The notes under the pieces are model-generated. The model worked only from the letters and a program-made list of their open reading frames with translations. It did no database searches and was not told where the DNA came from. From CAVSXS01 sp963767715 (GTDB lineage: Bacteria; Chloroflexota; Ktedonobacteria; Ktedonobacterales; Ktedonobacteraceae), in contig CAVYFA010000015.1 in the NCBI GenBank assembly GCA_963767715.1, positions 124,001 through 188,000 on the forward strand: a stretch of DNA of 64,000 nucleotides. Reading direction: 5' to 3'. The position numbers were made by a program, and so were the translations under genes. Below are positions 18,050 to 27,141 of this stretch, piece after piece; positions within the stretch are counted from its first letter, which is position 1, and the number at the start of each line of letters is the position of its first letter.

Positions 18050-19351
18050 ATGTCACAGTCACCTCGCACCTGCCCGGTATGCGGCACTCCTGTCCCCGCG
18101 GGGCAACGTTTTTGCAGCAATTGTGGAACAAATGTCGAGACCGGCCAACCTGCCGGGCAGGCCCCCAGCCAGTACGGCGGGCAAGCGCCGCAGGCACAGC
18201 AGCCCTATCAGCAGGCCCCTTATGGGCAACAGTACGGGCAGCAGGGACAACAATTTGGGCAACCGCAGTACGGCCAGCAGCCACTGCAGTCCTACCAGCA
18301 ACCGCAGAAGTCCAACCCCTTCGCGGAAGCCCTGGGCGCGCTTGGCCTGCTGTTCTTCCTGCGCCGCTACCGGCCGGGCTACAGGCCGCGCCGCCAGAGC
18401 AGCGGGTGCTGCGGCTGCCTGGTAGCGCTGATCATCCTGGGCATCATCTTCGGCATCCCCGCGTATGTGTACTACAAGCAGAATCCGCACTTTGCCCAGC
18501 AAATCCAGAACCAGATTCAAAGCGGTAACAGCAGCAACAGTGGCGACAGCGGCAGCGTTCCCACGACACAGCCACCTATCACGACCATCAACACCGGACA
18601 AACGGTGAACTACACGGGTGTTAATATTACTTTCGTCGATGTCAAGCAATCAACCACCTTCCTTGACGATAATAACGGGATCACGAACGGCGTGCTCCGA
18701 CTTGATTTCAAAGAGAGCGCAGGCCAACAGACCGGGATTTACCCGTATAGCGATGTTTTTCGTCTGATATTACCCGACGGCACCACAGTGTCACCGATTG
18801 AGGAAGAATATGGCGGCAACCCGCAAATGAACACTACCCGCAACAACTGGGTGGACTTCAAGGTTCCAACGAACATCAAACCCAGCCAGATTCAATTGGT
18901 AGTGGGTACTCCGCAAGATGCGCAGATCCAGTTTCCTTTGACAGGCAAAGTCGATCCTAAATACCTTCCCAGGACGTCCAGCCCGAATGTGAACTTCACG
19001 TACGCCGGCTTGCAGTGGACGATTACGAAGGCGGCCATCACCTATAGCACTGAGGGCAAACAGGCGACGATGGGGAACATGTATGTGACGATTAGCCTGC
19101 GCGTGGTGAATAACACGAATAACCCTTTTATCGAAAACACAGACAGCTACATGCGCATGCAAACGGGAAGCGCTCTCAATCCCCCCGTCGATAATGGGAC
19201 GCTTACAAATTCGTTTCAACCATTGTCAACCAACAGCGGGGATGTGTCGTTCCAGGTGCCGCAGGGCAATACGTCCTTCACGCTTATAATGCTGGCGCAG
19301 CAGAATAGTAATCCGCCCATTACCCAGGTTTTGCAGAATTTTCAAGTGTGA
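18050..19351 (+). CDS. Zinc-ribbon membrane protein with extracytoplasmic beta domain
   Basis: A 433-residue protein of unknown function. Residues 1-30 form a zinc ribbon (CPVCGTPV ... FCSNCGTN, four Cys). Residues 35-105 are a Gln/Tyr/Gly/Pro-rich low-complexity segment (repeated QQYGQ-type units). A Cys-rich stretch SSGCCGCLVA and one membrane helix (ALIILGIIFGIPAYVYY) follow, then an extracytoplasmic region of about 270 residues with DUF4352-like beta-strand patterns (VNYTGVNITFVDV). The architecture suggests a membrane sensor or scaffold. The ATG at 18050 has ACGAGGAGA upstream. The earlier in-frame ATG (17981) lies at the promoter and is rejected. A hairpin follows the stop. Confidence 0.75.
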   Translation: MSQSPRTCPVCGTPVPAGQRFCSNCGTNVETGQPAGQAPSQYGGQAPQAQQPYQQAPYGQQYGQQGQQFGQPQYGQQPLQSYQQPQKSNPFAEALGALGLLFFLRRYRPGYRPRRQSSGCCGCLVALIILGIIFGIPAYVYYKQNPHFAQQIQNQIQSGNSSNSGDSGSVPTTQPPITTINTGQTVNYTGVNITFVDVKQSTTFLDDNNGITNGVLRLDFKESAGQQTGIYPYSDVFRLILPDGTTVSPIEEEYGGNPQMNTTRNNWVDFKVPTNIKPSQIQLVVGTPQDAQIQFPLTGKVDPKYLPRTSSPNVNFTYAGLQWTITKAAITYSTEGKQATMGNMYVTISLRVVNNTNNPFIENTDSYMRMQTGSALNPPVDNGTLTNSFQPLSTNSGDVSFQVPQGNTSFTLIMLAQQNSNPPITQVLQNFQV

Positions 19352-19360
19352 GTAAAAGAA

Positions 19361-19392
19361 CATGAGTCATCCCGAATTTGGGATGACTCATG
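19361..19392 (+). terminator. Hairpin after the zinc-ribbon gene
   Basis: Perfect 13-bp arms (CATGAGTCATCCC / GGGATGACTCATG) with a 6-base loop. There is no strong T-tract after it, so it may be a weak terminator or an mRNA-stabilising hairpin. Confidence 0.6.
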
Positions 19393-19514
19393 TACTCATT
19401 TCCTCCCAAAAAGTACCAGGGTGATGCATCTATATGCATGTTTTTTCATCAGACATGTTAAACTATATAGCGTTGAGCAACGAAGGAGTGTCGATCTGGA
19501 AGGGATGAATACTG

Positions 19515-20297
19515 TTGAGAAAAGCCTGTTGGGGTTTGCTGTGTCTGTTTTCGATGGTCTTACTGGCGGCATGCGGATCCACCGTCACCACGCAAACCTT
19601 GTCGTCCAATAGCTTTTCGAGCTATTCACTGAGTCAGGGCGACCAGCACTCTCTTACTCCAGCCCCTACCTCGATGCCCCCACTATCCATCCCCAGCCAG
19701 AAGGTGACGCCCGTGCCGACGAAAGCGACGCCCGTGCCGACGCAGGCACCTCGTCCCATAACTACCAGCACCAGCACCCCGATGCCCACCTCAAACTGCG
19801 TCACGTATAGCAACGAGGCGACGCTGGTTCCCTCCGCGAACGGAACACTGGCCGCTCCCTATGGGCCGGCGCCGGTCAGCAGTGAAGCGCAGCAGCTCGC
19901 CTGGCAACTCTTCCAATTGATCAATAGCGATCGCGCCGCCTGCGGACTGCCCCCCTTTGCCTGGAACAATACTCTGGCCGGCGGCGCGCTGCTGCATAGC
20001 TGGAACATGTACCACTGCGGCTTCAGCCATACCTGCCCCGATGGGAGTACGCCCTACCAGCGCATTGCCAATGAAGGCTTTGCCGGCCTGAGCGACTGCG
20101 GGGAAAGTATCGGCCTGGCCGGACCATCCAATCCGCCCTGGAGCAACGTCTACTCCGTGCAGGAAAGCATGGCGCACGAGCCGCTCGGAGGCTGGCACCG
20201 TATCCACCTTTACAGCACGACCCTGCACCGCATTGGAATCGGTGTGTATGTTGATGCCAATGGCTGGATCTGGTTCACGGAAGATATGGCCGCCTGA
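19515..20297 (+). CDS. CAP/SCP-domain lipoprotein
   Basis: A 260-residue exported lipoprotein. The signal peptide ends in the lipobox LLAAC (Cys at about residue 20). A Ser/Thr/Pro-rich linker with VTPVPTKATPVPTQ repeats follows (about 25-95), then a CAP (SCP-like) domain. Recognisable motifs are LINSDRAACGLPPFAWNNTL, a His in GGALLHSWNMYHCGFSHTCP, and the late GWHRIHLYSTTLHRIGIGV. CAP proteins of bacteria are secreted and mostly of unknown role. The start is TTG at 19515, with GGAAGGG about 10 bases upstream. It is probably a single-gene unit, convergent with the DUF4012 gene. Confidence 0.85.
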   Translation: MRKACWGLLCLFSMVLLAACGSTVTTQTLSSNSFSSYSLSQGDQHSLTPAPTSMPPLSIPSQKVTPVPTKATPVPTQAPRPITTSTSTPMPTSNCVTYSNEATLVPSANGTLAAPYGPAPVSSEAQQLAWQLFQLINSDRAACGLPPFAWNNTLAGGALLHSWNMYHCGFSHTCPDGSTPYQRIANEGFAGLSDCGESIGLAGPSNPPWSNVYSVQESMAHEPLGGWHRIHLYSTTLHRIGIGVYVDANGWIWFTEDMAA

Positions 20298-20327
20298 GTG
20301 AGTGGGAGGGGAGGAAGGGAAGAAGGG

Positions 20328-22790
20328 CTATACTCCTGGCTGGGGATAACATCCCGCAGGACCGGAATGCGACACGGGTGGGGTGAACGACATATCCTCG
20401 CCCATCAGGCCATCGAAGTGGAAGGGGCTGAGCTGCAACGCGGCACAATCGCCGGGGGTCGGCAGGATGGTCAGGTCAAGTTCAGGGAACATACCGGCCT
20501 GGCGCTGCACCAGCAGCGAGTAGCGGCTATTTCCGGCCGGCGGGACATACCACGAGAGAGTGACACTCATGGTACAGTTTTTCGGGACGACGACCCAGCC
20601 GCCAAACATAGCGCGGCCCGCCTCGTCGCTCTGTAGATTGGTCGGTGGCCCAATCGTATCGAGCGGCCCCCAGGTTCCGCCATCGGGATCGCTGATGCTA
20701 GGGGCATGCGCGCCGGGCTGATACAGGCCGGTGGGGCAGGTCAACTGGCCTGCGGGATAGACGCCATCAGGCGGACAGGACGCATAAGGGCCGCCACAGA
20801 GCGGAGTGCCCGTATCGAAGCCATTACCGTAGAGCAGGTGGGCCGATGGCGGCACATAGACGCGCACATAATCCCGGTAGGTATCGTAGCCATAAACCGG
20901 GCCGATCTGATTATAGATGAGGCGCAGTTGCAGCAGGTGCGTTGCTCCGCCGCGCGCGTCGATCGTGACGGTATCCTGCATGCTGGTCTTGACGTATTGT
21001 GAGGCTTTGCTTGCGCTCAGGTTCTGCTGCACGATGTACAGGCCATCGTGTGTAGTCGAGCGATCAATCTGGGCCGCATCTCCGTATTGTTGCAGCAGCG
21101 CCTCTACCTGCGGGTTGGTGAAGTAGACCTGCAAATCCTTGGTCTTGAGATCATGCAGCATCTCGCGCGCGATGGCGATCAGTTCATCAGGCGGAGCCCG
21201 GCGCACCTGAGCCAACAGGTCGCTGGCCAGCAGGCTGGTAAAACGCTTGCGGTCAGAGGTAGAGGTATTGCCCGGCTGTATGGCTAGCTGCTTCGCGATC
21301 CCCGAGTTATCCTGCTGGTAATAATGCAGTCGATCCTCAAGATTTTGCGCGGTAATCGTCTCGTTGTAGCCGGCAATGTGGATCGGGCCGATGATCTGCA
21401 GGACGTGCTCGATCAGGAAAGGCGTAAACAGGATCACGCCGTCGACGGAGTGACCGACCTCGTCCTGGTACTGCGCAATGGCGACCTGCGCCGAGGTGGA
21501 AAAATCGGCGGAGACATTGGAATCGCGCAGGCCCCAGTTGGCGAAAGGCCACCAGGAGCGGTACTGAGGCGGAGCAAGTTGTCCCAGCGTCTTGCTGCTA
21601 TCGGTATACTCCACCAGCGAAATATCCTTCAAGGTAAACGGCGCGACACGCCCACCGTTGATAGTCAACTCACCATACTGACCGGTGAAACCACCCGTCC
21701 CGCGCAGTTCGGCGCGATCCATCGTCTGCACAAGGAACGTGCGCGGCGCGTTCACACCCAGCAGCCAGCTTACCGCGCCGAGCAAGTTCAGCCCCTGTTG
21801 AAGATCACTCTGCGCCTGCGGCAGAGCCTGTAACAACTGCGCGAACTCGCTGCGCTGGGCCGCGCTGACGGGCAGGCTACTCAGGGGAAGCAGGTGCGCC
21901 TGCTGCTGTATATCTGTCAATTGCGGCATCAGTTCGGTGATTGTACTGCCCAGCAGGTCGAGCATACTCTGAGTCACCAGGGGCCGGCTCGAATTCGTCA
22001 GCAAAGGGCCGCTAAACGAGGGCGCGAGGATCATGGCCGTCGAAATCAGCTCCTGCCCTATCACGGAAACGTCGATACCAATGCGGCTGGCCACACGCGC
22101 GGCCTGTACCTGCGGGCGATACTGCGGCAAATAGGTTATGACCGTCTGGATAATAGGCGTATGGTCTATTTTATACGACAGTTGCTCGAAATCCTGGCGG
22201 GCGGCCTCGAACTCGTGCTGCGCGCTGCGCAGCTTACCGGCATCGAGGAAGCCGGTAGGATGGGCTTTCAATCCCGTGAAGACGGTTTTGACATTCAGCA
22301 AGTGCTGCACGCCATCGTTGGCCTGGTTTTTGAGATCGCTGTAGGTCGTATAGGCATTGATGCCATAGCCTACAAGCACGCCAACGGGGATCAAAATACC
22401 CAGCAGCAGGATTGCCAGGAGCGAGAGCATGATTATACGGCGGCGTTTTGAACGTGGTCCGCGATCCGGGAGCTTGATCGGTTGAGTTACCGGCTCAGGA
22501 GGGCCCCCGCGATACACCGGGGGATTACTGGCTGGAACCTTATCGGTCTCAATCTCCGTAATTGCTACCCCGGAGGATTCTGTACCGTCTACTGCGGGAA
22601 CCTTACTGGTGGCGGCATCTTCAACCGCTGCCTCGGAAGATTCAATGGGATCTACTATCGGAACGCGCACCGTCTCGGCATCTTCAATCCCACGAGGAGC
22701 ATCAGTCGCTTCCAATGATTGAGCAGGTTCCCCTGATACGTTCAGGCTGGTGACATTCTCGGTCGAATGATCGGATGGCGTTACCGACAT
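20328..22790 (-). CDS. DUF4012 membrane-anchored protein
   Basis: An 820-residue protein with a Thr/Ser/Glu-rich cytoplasmic region (about 1-110, containing three degenerate repeats around TVRVPIVD, TSKVPAVDGTES and TDKVPASN), a membrane helix (IIMLSLLAILLLGILIPVGV) and a large outside region. The outside region carries the DUF4012 signature PRTFLVQTMDRAELRGTGGF and the nearby GLRDSNVSADFSTSAQVA. DUF4012 proteins occur in Actinobacteria and Chloroflexota, often near polysaccharide genes, and their function is unknown. The N-terminal VP(I/V)D-type repeats may be protein-binding or phosphorylated. The start at 22790 is the only reasonable ATG. The ribosome site is weak. Confidence 0.8.
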   Translation of the reverse strand: MSVTPSDHSTENVTSLNVSGEPAQSLEATDAPRGIEDAETVRVPIVDPIESSEAAVEDAATSKVPAVDGTESSGVAITEIETDKVPASNPPVYRGGPPEPVTQPIKLPDRGPRSKRRRIIMLSLLAILLLGILIPVGVLVGYGINAYTTYSDLKNQANDGVQHLLNVKTVFTGLKAHPTGFLDAGKLRSAQHEFEAARQDFEQLSYKIDHTPIIQTVITYLPQYRPQVQAARVASRIGIDVSVIGQELISTAMILAPSFSGPLLTNSSRPLVTQSMLDLLGSTITELMPQLTDIQQQAHLLPLSSLPVSAAQRSEFAQLLQALPQAQSDLQQGLNLLGAVSWLLGVNAPRTFLVQTMDRAELRGTGGFTGQYGELTINGGRVAPFTLKDISLVEYTDSSKTLGQLAPPQYRSWWPFANWGLRDSNVSADFSTSAQVAIAQYQDEVGHSVDGVILFTPFLIEHVLQIIGPIHIAGYNETITAQNLEDRLHYYQQDNSGIAKQLAIQPGNTSTSDRKRFTSLLASDLLAQVRRAPPDELIAIAREMLHDLKTKDLQVYFTNPQVEALLQQYGDAAQIDRSTTHDGLYIVQQNLSASKASQYVKTSMQDTVTIDARGGATHLLQLRLIYNQIGPVYGYDTYRDYVRVYVPPSAHLLYGNGFDTGTPLCGGPYASCPPDGVYPAGQLTCPTGLYQPGAHAPSISDPDGGTWGPLDTIGPPTNLQSDEAGRAMFGGWVVVPKNCTMSVTLSWYVPPAGNSRYSLLVQRQAGMFPELDLTILPTPGDCAALQLSPFHFDGLMGEDMSFTPPVSHSGPAGCYPQPGV

Positions 22791-23171
22791 GGCAATTACT
22801 CGTTTAAACCGCTATGGGATTGGATGCACTTCTCATTTCAATATATCACTAGCTACAACGGGAGAAAGCGGCTTTCCGTTTCGTTTATCACGATATTTAC
22901 ATTCCCTTCGCATCGACGGTCGTCATCCAGATGAGGTGTTCTTCATGCAGGCGGCGTACTACCCTTTCACCAAAGGGCGTTGTCAGATCGGGCAGTTGAA
23001 ATGGCATACAGACTCCTTTTGAAGCAAATTCGGTTCACACCCCTATGTACAGCGTGTATTACAATAGCAGGATATACTTAATCAGAACATTTAAGGTAGA
23101 TGCTCTTATTCCGACCGGTTAGGAGTGCGCCGCGTTCAGCGGGTCGGTGAAGGAGTAGAAGGAGAAGACGA
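22791..23171. other. Intergenic region between divergent genes
   Basis: About 380 bases containing the promoters of the DUF4012 and polyphosphate kinase genes. No clear consensus promoter, hairpin or repeat copy is apparent. Short open frames are not supported. Confidence 0.5.
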
Positions 23172-24017
23172 ATGAATCACGCCTGGAAGATCGACGACGG
23201 GAGCAAGATCAAGCTGAAAGACTACGATCCCAATGATACCGATAAACATACTGATCGCTCTTCCGCTGATGCAGAGATGCAAAAGCTGAGCGACGAACTG
23301 AGCGAACTGCAGGAGGTGATGGCAGCCGCACAGCATCACAGTATGCTGGTGATTCTCCAGGGGATGGACACGAGCGGCAAGGACGGTACCATCCGCCACG
23401 TGCTTTCGCATGTCAACCCGCAGGGCTGCCGGGTTGTCTCATTCAAGGAGCCGACGCAGGAGGAACTGGCCCACGATTTCCTGTGGCGGGTTCACAAGGT
23501 CGCGCCCGGACTGGGAACAATGGGCATTTTCAACCGCTCGCAGTATGAGGATGTGCTGGTCGCGCGCGTACACAATCTTGTGCCGGAAAAGGTGTGGAGC
23601 AAGCGTTACAACGAGATCAATCACTTTGAACACTTACTGGCGAATAATCACACGATCATCCTCAAGTTCTTCCTGCATATCAGCTATGACGAACAGGAGC
23701 GGCGTTTGTTGGCGCGCGAGCAGGACTTGAAGAAGGCCTGGAAGCTCTCGGCCAGCGACTGGACGGAACGCCGTTACTGGAACGATTACCAGGCAGCATA
23801 TGAAGATGCTATCTCCTACTGTAACTCAAAAGAAGCTCCCTGGTACATCGTACCCGCCAATCACAAATGGTACCGCAACCTGGCTATCGCGCATGTTCTG
23901 GTCAATATCATGCGCGATTATAAAGAAGAGTGGGAAACCGACCTGATCGCACGCGGCCAGCAGGAACTGGAGCTGATACGCCGGATGCGGGAAGCGCAGA
24001 AAAGCAAGCAACCATAA
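23172..24017 (+). CDS. ppk2: Polyphosphate kinase 2 family protein
   Basis: A 281-residue P-loop kinase that transfers phosphate between polyphosphate and nucleotides. Walker A is VILQGMDTSGKDGTIRHVLS, Walker B is MGIFNRSQYEDVLVARVH, and the Arg-rich lid is ERRLLAREQDLKKAWKLS. A C-terminal motif around WYIVPANHKWYRNLA is typical. The single-domain length suits class I or III PPK2 enzymes. Whether it phosphorylates AMP, ADP or both cannot be settled by eye. The ATG at 23172 is preceded by AGAAGGAGA. It stands alone, with a repeat-A copy just after the stop. Confidence 0.93.
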   Translation: MNHAWKIDDGSKIKLKDYDPNDTDKHTDRSSADAEMQKLSDELSELQEVMAAAQHHSMLVILQGMDTSGKDGTIRHVLSHVNPQGCRVVSFKEPTQEELAHDFLWRVHKVAPGLGTMGIFNRSQYEDVLVARVHNLVPEKVWSKRYNEINHFEHLLANNHTIILKFFLHISYDEQERRLLAREQDLKKAWKLSASDWTERRYWNDYQAAYEDAISYCNSKEAPWYIVPANHKWYRNLAIAHVLVNIMRDYKEEWETDLIARGQQELELIRRMREAQKSKQP

Positions 24018-24068
24018 CCACCGAAATGTAGTGGCGTCCCTCGCGGGCGCCATCCCTCCCGCTCGCTG
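24018..24068. repeat. Single repeat-A copy
   Basis: GAAATGTAGTGGCGTCCCTC then GCGGGCGCC. It lies between convergent genes and partly overlaps the end of the downstream minus-strand gene's terminator region. Confidence 0.7.
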
Positions 24069-25619
24069 CTACAATTTCCGCGTGGGCCTACCACGCGAAC
24101 GTGACAGCGCCGGGTAGTAGCCGGTGAAGGTTGGCAGGCCCGAGATGATATCGCCGACGCGCACCTGCACCTGCGTGTAGCGCGCGCCCGGTCGATGGTG
24201 CTGCGCAAAAAGCGTCAACAACTGGTAGGCAATCTGGTCGGCGTCATCTGTGTGGCGCGGGAGCGTCAATTGCCCCACGATTGCCTCTTCGGTGGCCGAG
24301 ACGGCAATCTCCTCGCTGTCATCGGCAATCGCCAGCTTGCGAGTTTCGCGATTCGTGTAGCGGCTGGGCCAGAGCATCAGGGTTATGGCGCGGCCTTTCA
24401 AACGCTGATCGGTCAGGCGCTCGCTCAGGTAATCGGCGAGCCGGCGGATAGCCACGCAGGTCTCTTCAGCCTCGGCAGGATGCTGGAAGCGCACACGCGC
24501 ATTCTGGCTCATAGGAGGAGCGTCGGGTACAACCAGGCTGATATCCGCCCCGTTCGCCAGGGAATACAGCCAGCCGCCCAGCGATCCAAGGCGGCGGCGC
24601 AGGCCTTCCTCCGTCAGCGTGGCAACCTGGGCGAAGGTGGTGATGCCAAAATCTCTCAGGTGCGCCACCATTTCCGCCACGGCAACCGAATCGGCCTGCT
24701 CGCTTTTACCCTCCAACTGCGATGGACGTGAAGCCTGGCTCTCACGACTCTCGCGCTCGATATATTCGGGTGGCGCGCCGGGAATGCCTGCTCCAGCCGA
24801 GCGCACCTGCAAGAGCAGCGAGAGGGGGAGGGTTTGAACGAACGATGCTTCGCGGCCTGGCGGAATATAGAGTACCCCCTGGCGGCCATCCTTGCGGCTC
24901 AAGAGGGCAGCAAGTTCCGCGATGGCCTTACCGTTTGCTACGCCGATCATGGCGGTGAGGCCCATCTCGGCGATTTCCGCGCAGAGGCGTTCGGCGAGCG
25001 TGACGGGCAAATCGAAAGACACATCGCAGCCGCGCAAGTCAATAAAGGCATCGGCCATCGGAATTGTTTCGATGATGCGCGAATAGGCCCGATAGCGTTC
25101 GCGCAGCCTTTGCAGTACGGGCTGGTATCGATCATATGACGCGGGCAAGAAGCGCACGCGCGGCGCAATGCGGTAGGCGCGGCGCAGCGGCATACCGGGG
25201 CTGACACCCAGGCGCAGCGCAGCCGATGAGACATCGACAACGCGCCCCGGCTCGTTGGGACGGCCGGTTCCTGTACCGATTACGAATGGAGTTCCGCGCA
25301 GCGATGGATCAAACATCTCTTCCAGCGTGGCGTAAAAATGGCGTATGCGCACGTGCATCACGCTCTGGCGCAGGCGCGCGCGTTCGACGGCGCGTGCCGC
25401 ATCCAGCGCATTCCCGGCCAGGCCAACTCCCGGCAGAGCGGGGGATGCCCCATTCAGCGCCGGTGACTGCTGAGATGGTGGGGTCGCAGGAACACCAGGG
25501 ATAGCGGGGGCGCTAGCAAAGTCAGGGCTGTACTGGTTCGGGATACTCGGATTGTTCGGACTGTTCGAACTACTCGGGTTGTTCGGGTTATTCGGTATGT
25601 TTAAATGGTAATGCTGCAT
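24069..25619 (-). CDS. Y-family DNA polymerase-like protein lacking catalytic carboxylates (ImuB-like)
   Basis: 516 residues. Residues 1-85 are low-complexity (Asn/Pro/Ser repeats, then Pro/Ala-rich). Residues 87-330 match the palm and fingers of Y-family polymerases, with a thumb (LRDFGITTFAQVATLTEEGL) and little finger (ARVRFQHPAEAEETC) after. In active enzymes the palm has a DxD-like motif at the first strand and a SIDE motif. Here the first is MHVRIRHFYATLEE, with no Asp, and the second is IPMADAFIDLRG, with Asp replaced by Ala. At least two metal ligands are therefore missing, as in ImuB, which acts as a non-catalytic partner in mutasomes. No imuA or dnaE2 is nearby. A GGAAGG ribosome site supports the 25619 start, so the repeat tail is translated. 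Confidence 0.85.
   Translation of the reverse strand: MQHYHLNIPNNPNNPSSSNSPNNPSIPNQYSPDFASAPAIPGVPATPPSQQSPALNGASPALPGVGLAGNALDAARAVERARLRQSVMHVRIRHFYATLEEMFDPSLRGTPFVIGTGTGRPNEPGRVVDVSSAALRLGVSPGMPLRRAYRIAPRVRFLPASYDRYQPVLQRLRERYRAYSRIIETIPMADAFIDLRGCDVSFDLPVTLAERLCAEIAEMGLTAMIGVANGKAIAELAALLSRKDGRQGVLYIPPGREASFVQTLPLSLLLQVRSAGAGIPGAPPEYIERESRESQASRPSQLEGKSEQADSVAVAEMVAHLRDFGITTFAQVATLTEEGLRRRLGSLGGWLYSLANGADISLVVPDAPPMSQNARVRFQHPAEAEETCVAIRRLADYLSERLTDQRLKGRAITLMLWPSRYTNRETRKLAIADDSEEIAVSATEEAIVGQLTLPRHTDDADQIAYQLLTLFAQHHRPGARYTQVQVRVGDIISGLPTFTGYYPALSRSRGRPTRKL
25535..25603. repeat. 9-bp tandem repeat inside the polymerase-like gene
   Basis: Units of the form NNNTTCGGN/GTTCGGGTT in tandem encode NNP/SSN/SPN tripeptides at the protein N-terminus. 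Such arrays can change length by slippage while staying in frame. Confidence 0.65.
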
Positions 25620-26028
25620 AGTAGCCTTCCGGCATGTTTCAAAAGTTTCTTAATTATATCGCAAAATTAATAATTTTGTTCTTTTCTAGATCCAACGCTG
25701 CAAGTAGGGCAAGTTTGCGTATGAATATGAGACGAAGAACATCATCATTATGCCACACACTCATCTTCTGCGCGTAATACATTTTCTACTCTGATTGTCG
25801 GCCTGTCAAGCCCCGCACATCACGAGCAGAGAGGGTCTACATCGTTTGGGGAAGGAGGGCGACCCAAGGGTCCCCACACCACTCCACTCTACTCCCGCCC
25901 CTACTGGAATTTCCCCCGCAAGGACGGAGAGCTAGCAGAGATCAATCATAGTAACCCCGCATTTTCTAGAGTATACTACTCATGTAGCAAATGCGCGGAT
26001 TCCCGCACGAAAAAGGAGGGCCAGGCAA
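25620..26028. other. Intergenic region between divergent genes
   Basis: About 400 bases. Apart from the ribosome site AAGGAGGG before 26029 and a GTATACT-like element near 25971, no confident signal was seen. Confidence 0.45.
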
Positions 26029-27114
26029 ATGAACGATCGAGTCCCATTTGAGCGATTCACAGAGCGCGCCAGGAAGGTGCTGAGCCTTGCCCAGGAGGAG
26101 GCGCAGCGCTTTCAGCATAACTACATCGGCACCGAACACCTGCTGCTGGGGCTGATACGGGAGGGCGAAGGCGTCGCAGCTCAAGTACTAACGAGCCTCG
26201 GCACGGATTTGAAGAAACTGCGCAGTAGCGTCGAATTCATTATTGGGCGAGGCGACCGCATCGTCCTGGGAGAGATCAGCCTGACGCCGCGCACGAAAAA
26301 GGTGATCGAACTGGCTGTTGACGAGGCGCGCAGCATGGGTCATCACTACATCGGCACCGAACACCTGCTACTCGGCCTCGTACGCGAAGGCGAGGGCATT
26401 GGGGCCGGCGTGCTGGAAAGCCAGGGTCTTCGCATGGAACAGGTGCGTAAAACGACGCTGGCGTTCCTGGAATCGGCGAACAAGGGGCGTGCGCAAGTAG
26501 CGGAGGCCATACCGGGGGTTCCTCAAGAGACTGAGGGCGCGGATCAAACAGATACCAACTCCGCTGAACTCGTCTTCGTGGAGGACAGGGACGAAGTCAT
26601 ACCCACTTCAGTTTCCTATGAAGCGGTACTGGACGAGGACGATCTTACACCCGCACCTGTCCAGGAAGGAAGTAATCTCCCTCAATCGTTCAGCATTCGC
26701 GCTAACAGGGCATTGGACGCCGCCGAGGAAGAAGCGCGGCGCCTGGGGCATGACTACGTTGGCACGGAACACCTCTTGCTTGTCTTAATGCGCGAGGAAA
26801 ACGGGCCTGCTTCCTTGATATTGCAGAATCTCGGCGTAGAACGCGTGATGATTCACAGAGCCATCGAATATATCATCAACCGCAGGCCAACACACACAGT
26901 TTTAGGTAAGATTGGGCGCACCCCCCGCGCGCAAAAGGCTGTTCAGCTCGCCATTGAAGAGGCTAATACGCTCAATGATGCGCTGATTGGCACCCAACAC
27001 TTGCTGTTTGGATTGTTGCGAGAAGGCGAAGGCATCGCAGCAGGCGTGCTGGTAAGTCTAGGTGTGACGGTGGAGAGGGCACGCAAAGAATGGGAGCGGA
27101 TACGCGAGTCGTAG
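26029..27114 (+). CDS. Clp N-domain-only protein (two double Clp_N domains, no ATPase)
   Basis: 361 residues made of four Clp repeat motifs in two pairs. Pair one (about 1-150) has FTERARKVLSLAQEEAQRF, NYIGTEHLLLGLIREGEG and HHYIGTEHLLLGLVREGEG. Pair two (about 220-361) has DYVGTEHLLLVLMREENG and ALIGTQHLLFGLLREGEG. An acidic linker (about 155-215) joins them. In ClpC/ClpB this domain binds adaptors and substrates. Here the AAA+ modules are absent and the frame ends cleanly at a terminator, so this is not a truncation by indel. It may act as an adaptor, a substrate trap or a regulator of a ClpC encoded elsewhere (inference). AAGGAGGG precedes the ATG. Confidence 0.9.
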   Translation: MNDRVPFERFTERARKVLSLAQEEAQRFQHNYIGTEHLLLGLIREGEGVAAQVLTSLGTDLKKLRSSVEFIIGRGDRIVLGEISLTPRTKKVIELAVDEARSMGHHYIGTEHLLLGLVREGEGIGAGVLESQGLRMEQVRKTTLAFLESANKGRAQVAEAIPGVPQETEGADQTDTNSAELVFVEDRDEVIPTSVSYEAVLDEDDLTPAPVQEGSNLPQSFSIRANRALDAAEEEARRLGHDYVGTEHLLLVLMREENGPASLILQNLGVERVMIHRAIEYIINRRPTHTVLGKIGRTPRAQKAVQLAIEEANTLNDALIGTQHLLFGLLREGEGIAAGVLVSLGVTVERARKEWERIRES

Positions 27115-27141
27115 GGACGCGATTCATCGCGTCCCTACGAC
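27108..27141. terminator. Bidirectional hairpin between convergent genes
   Basis: 16-bp perfect arms (27108-27123 and 27126-27141, GTCGTAGGGACGCGAT and its complement) with a 2-base loop. They span the stop codon of the Clp N-domain gene and abut the end of the opposite gene. Confidence 0.75.
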
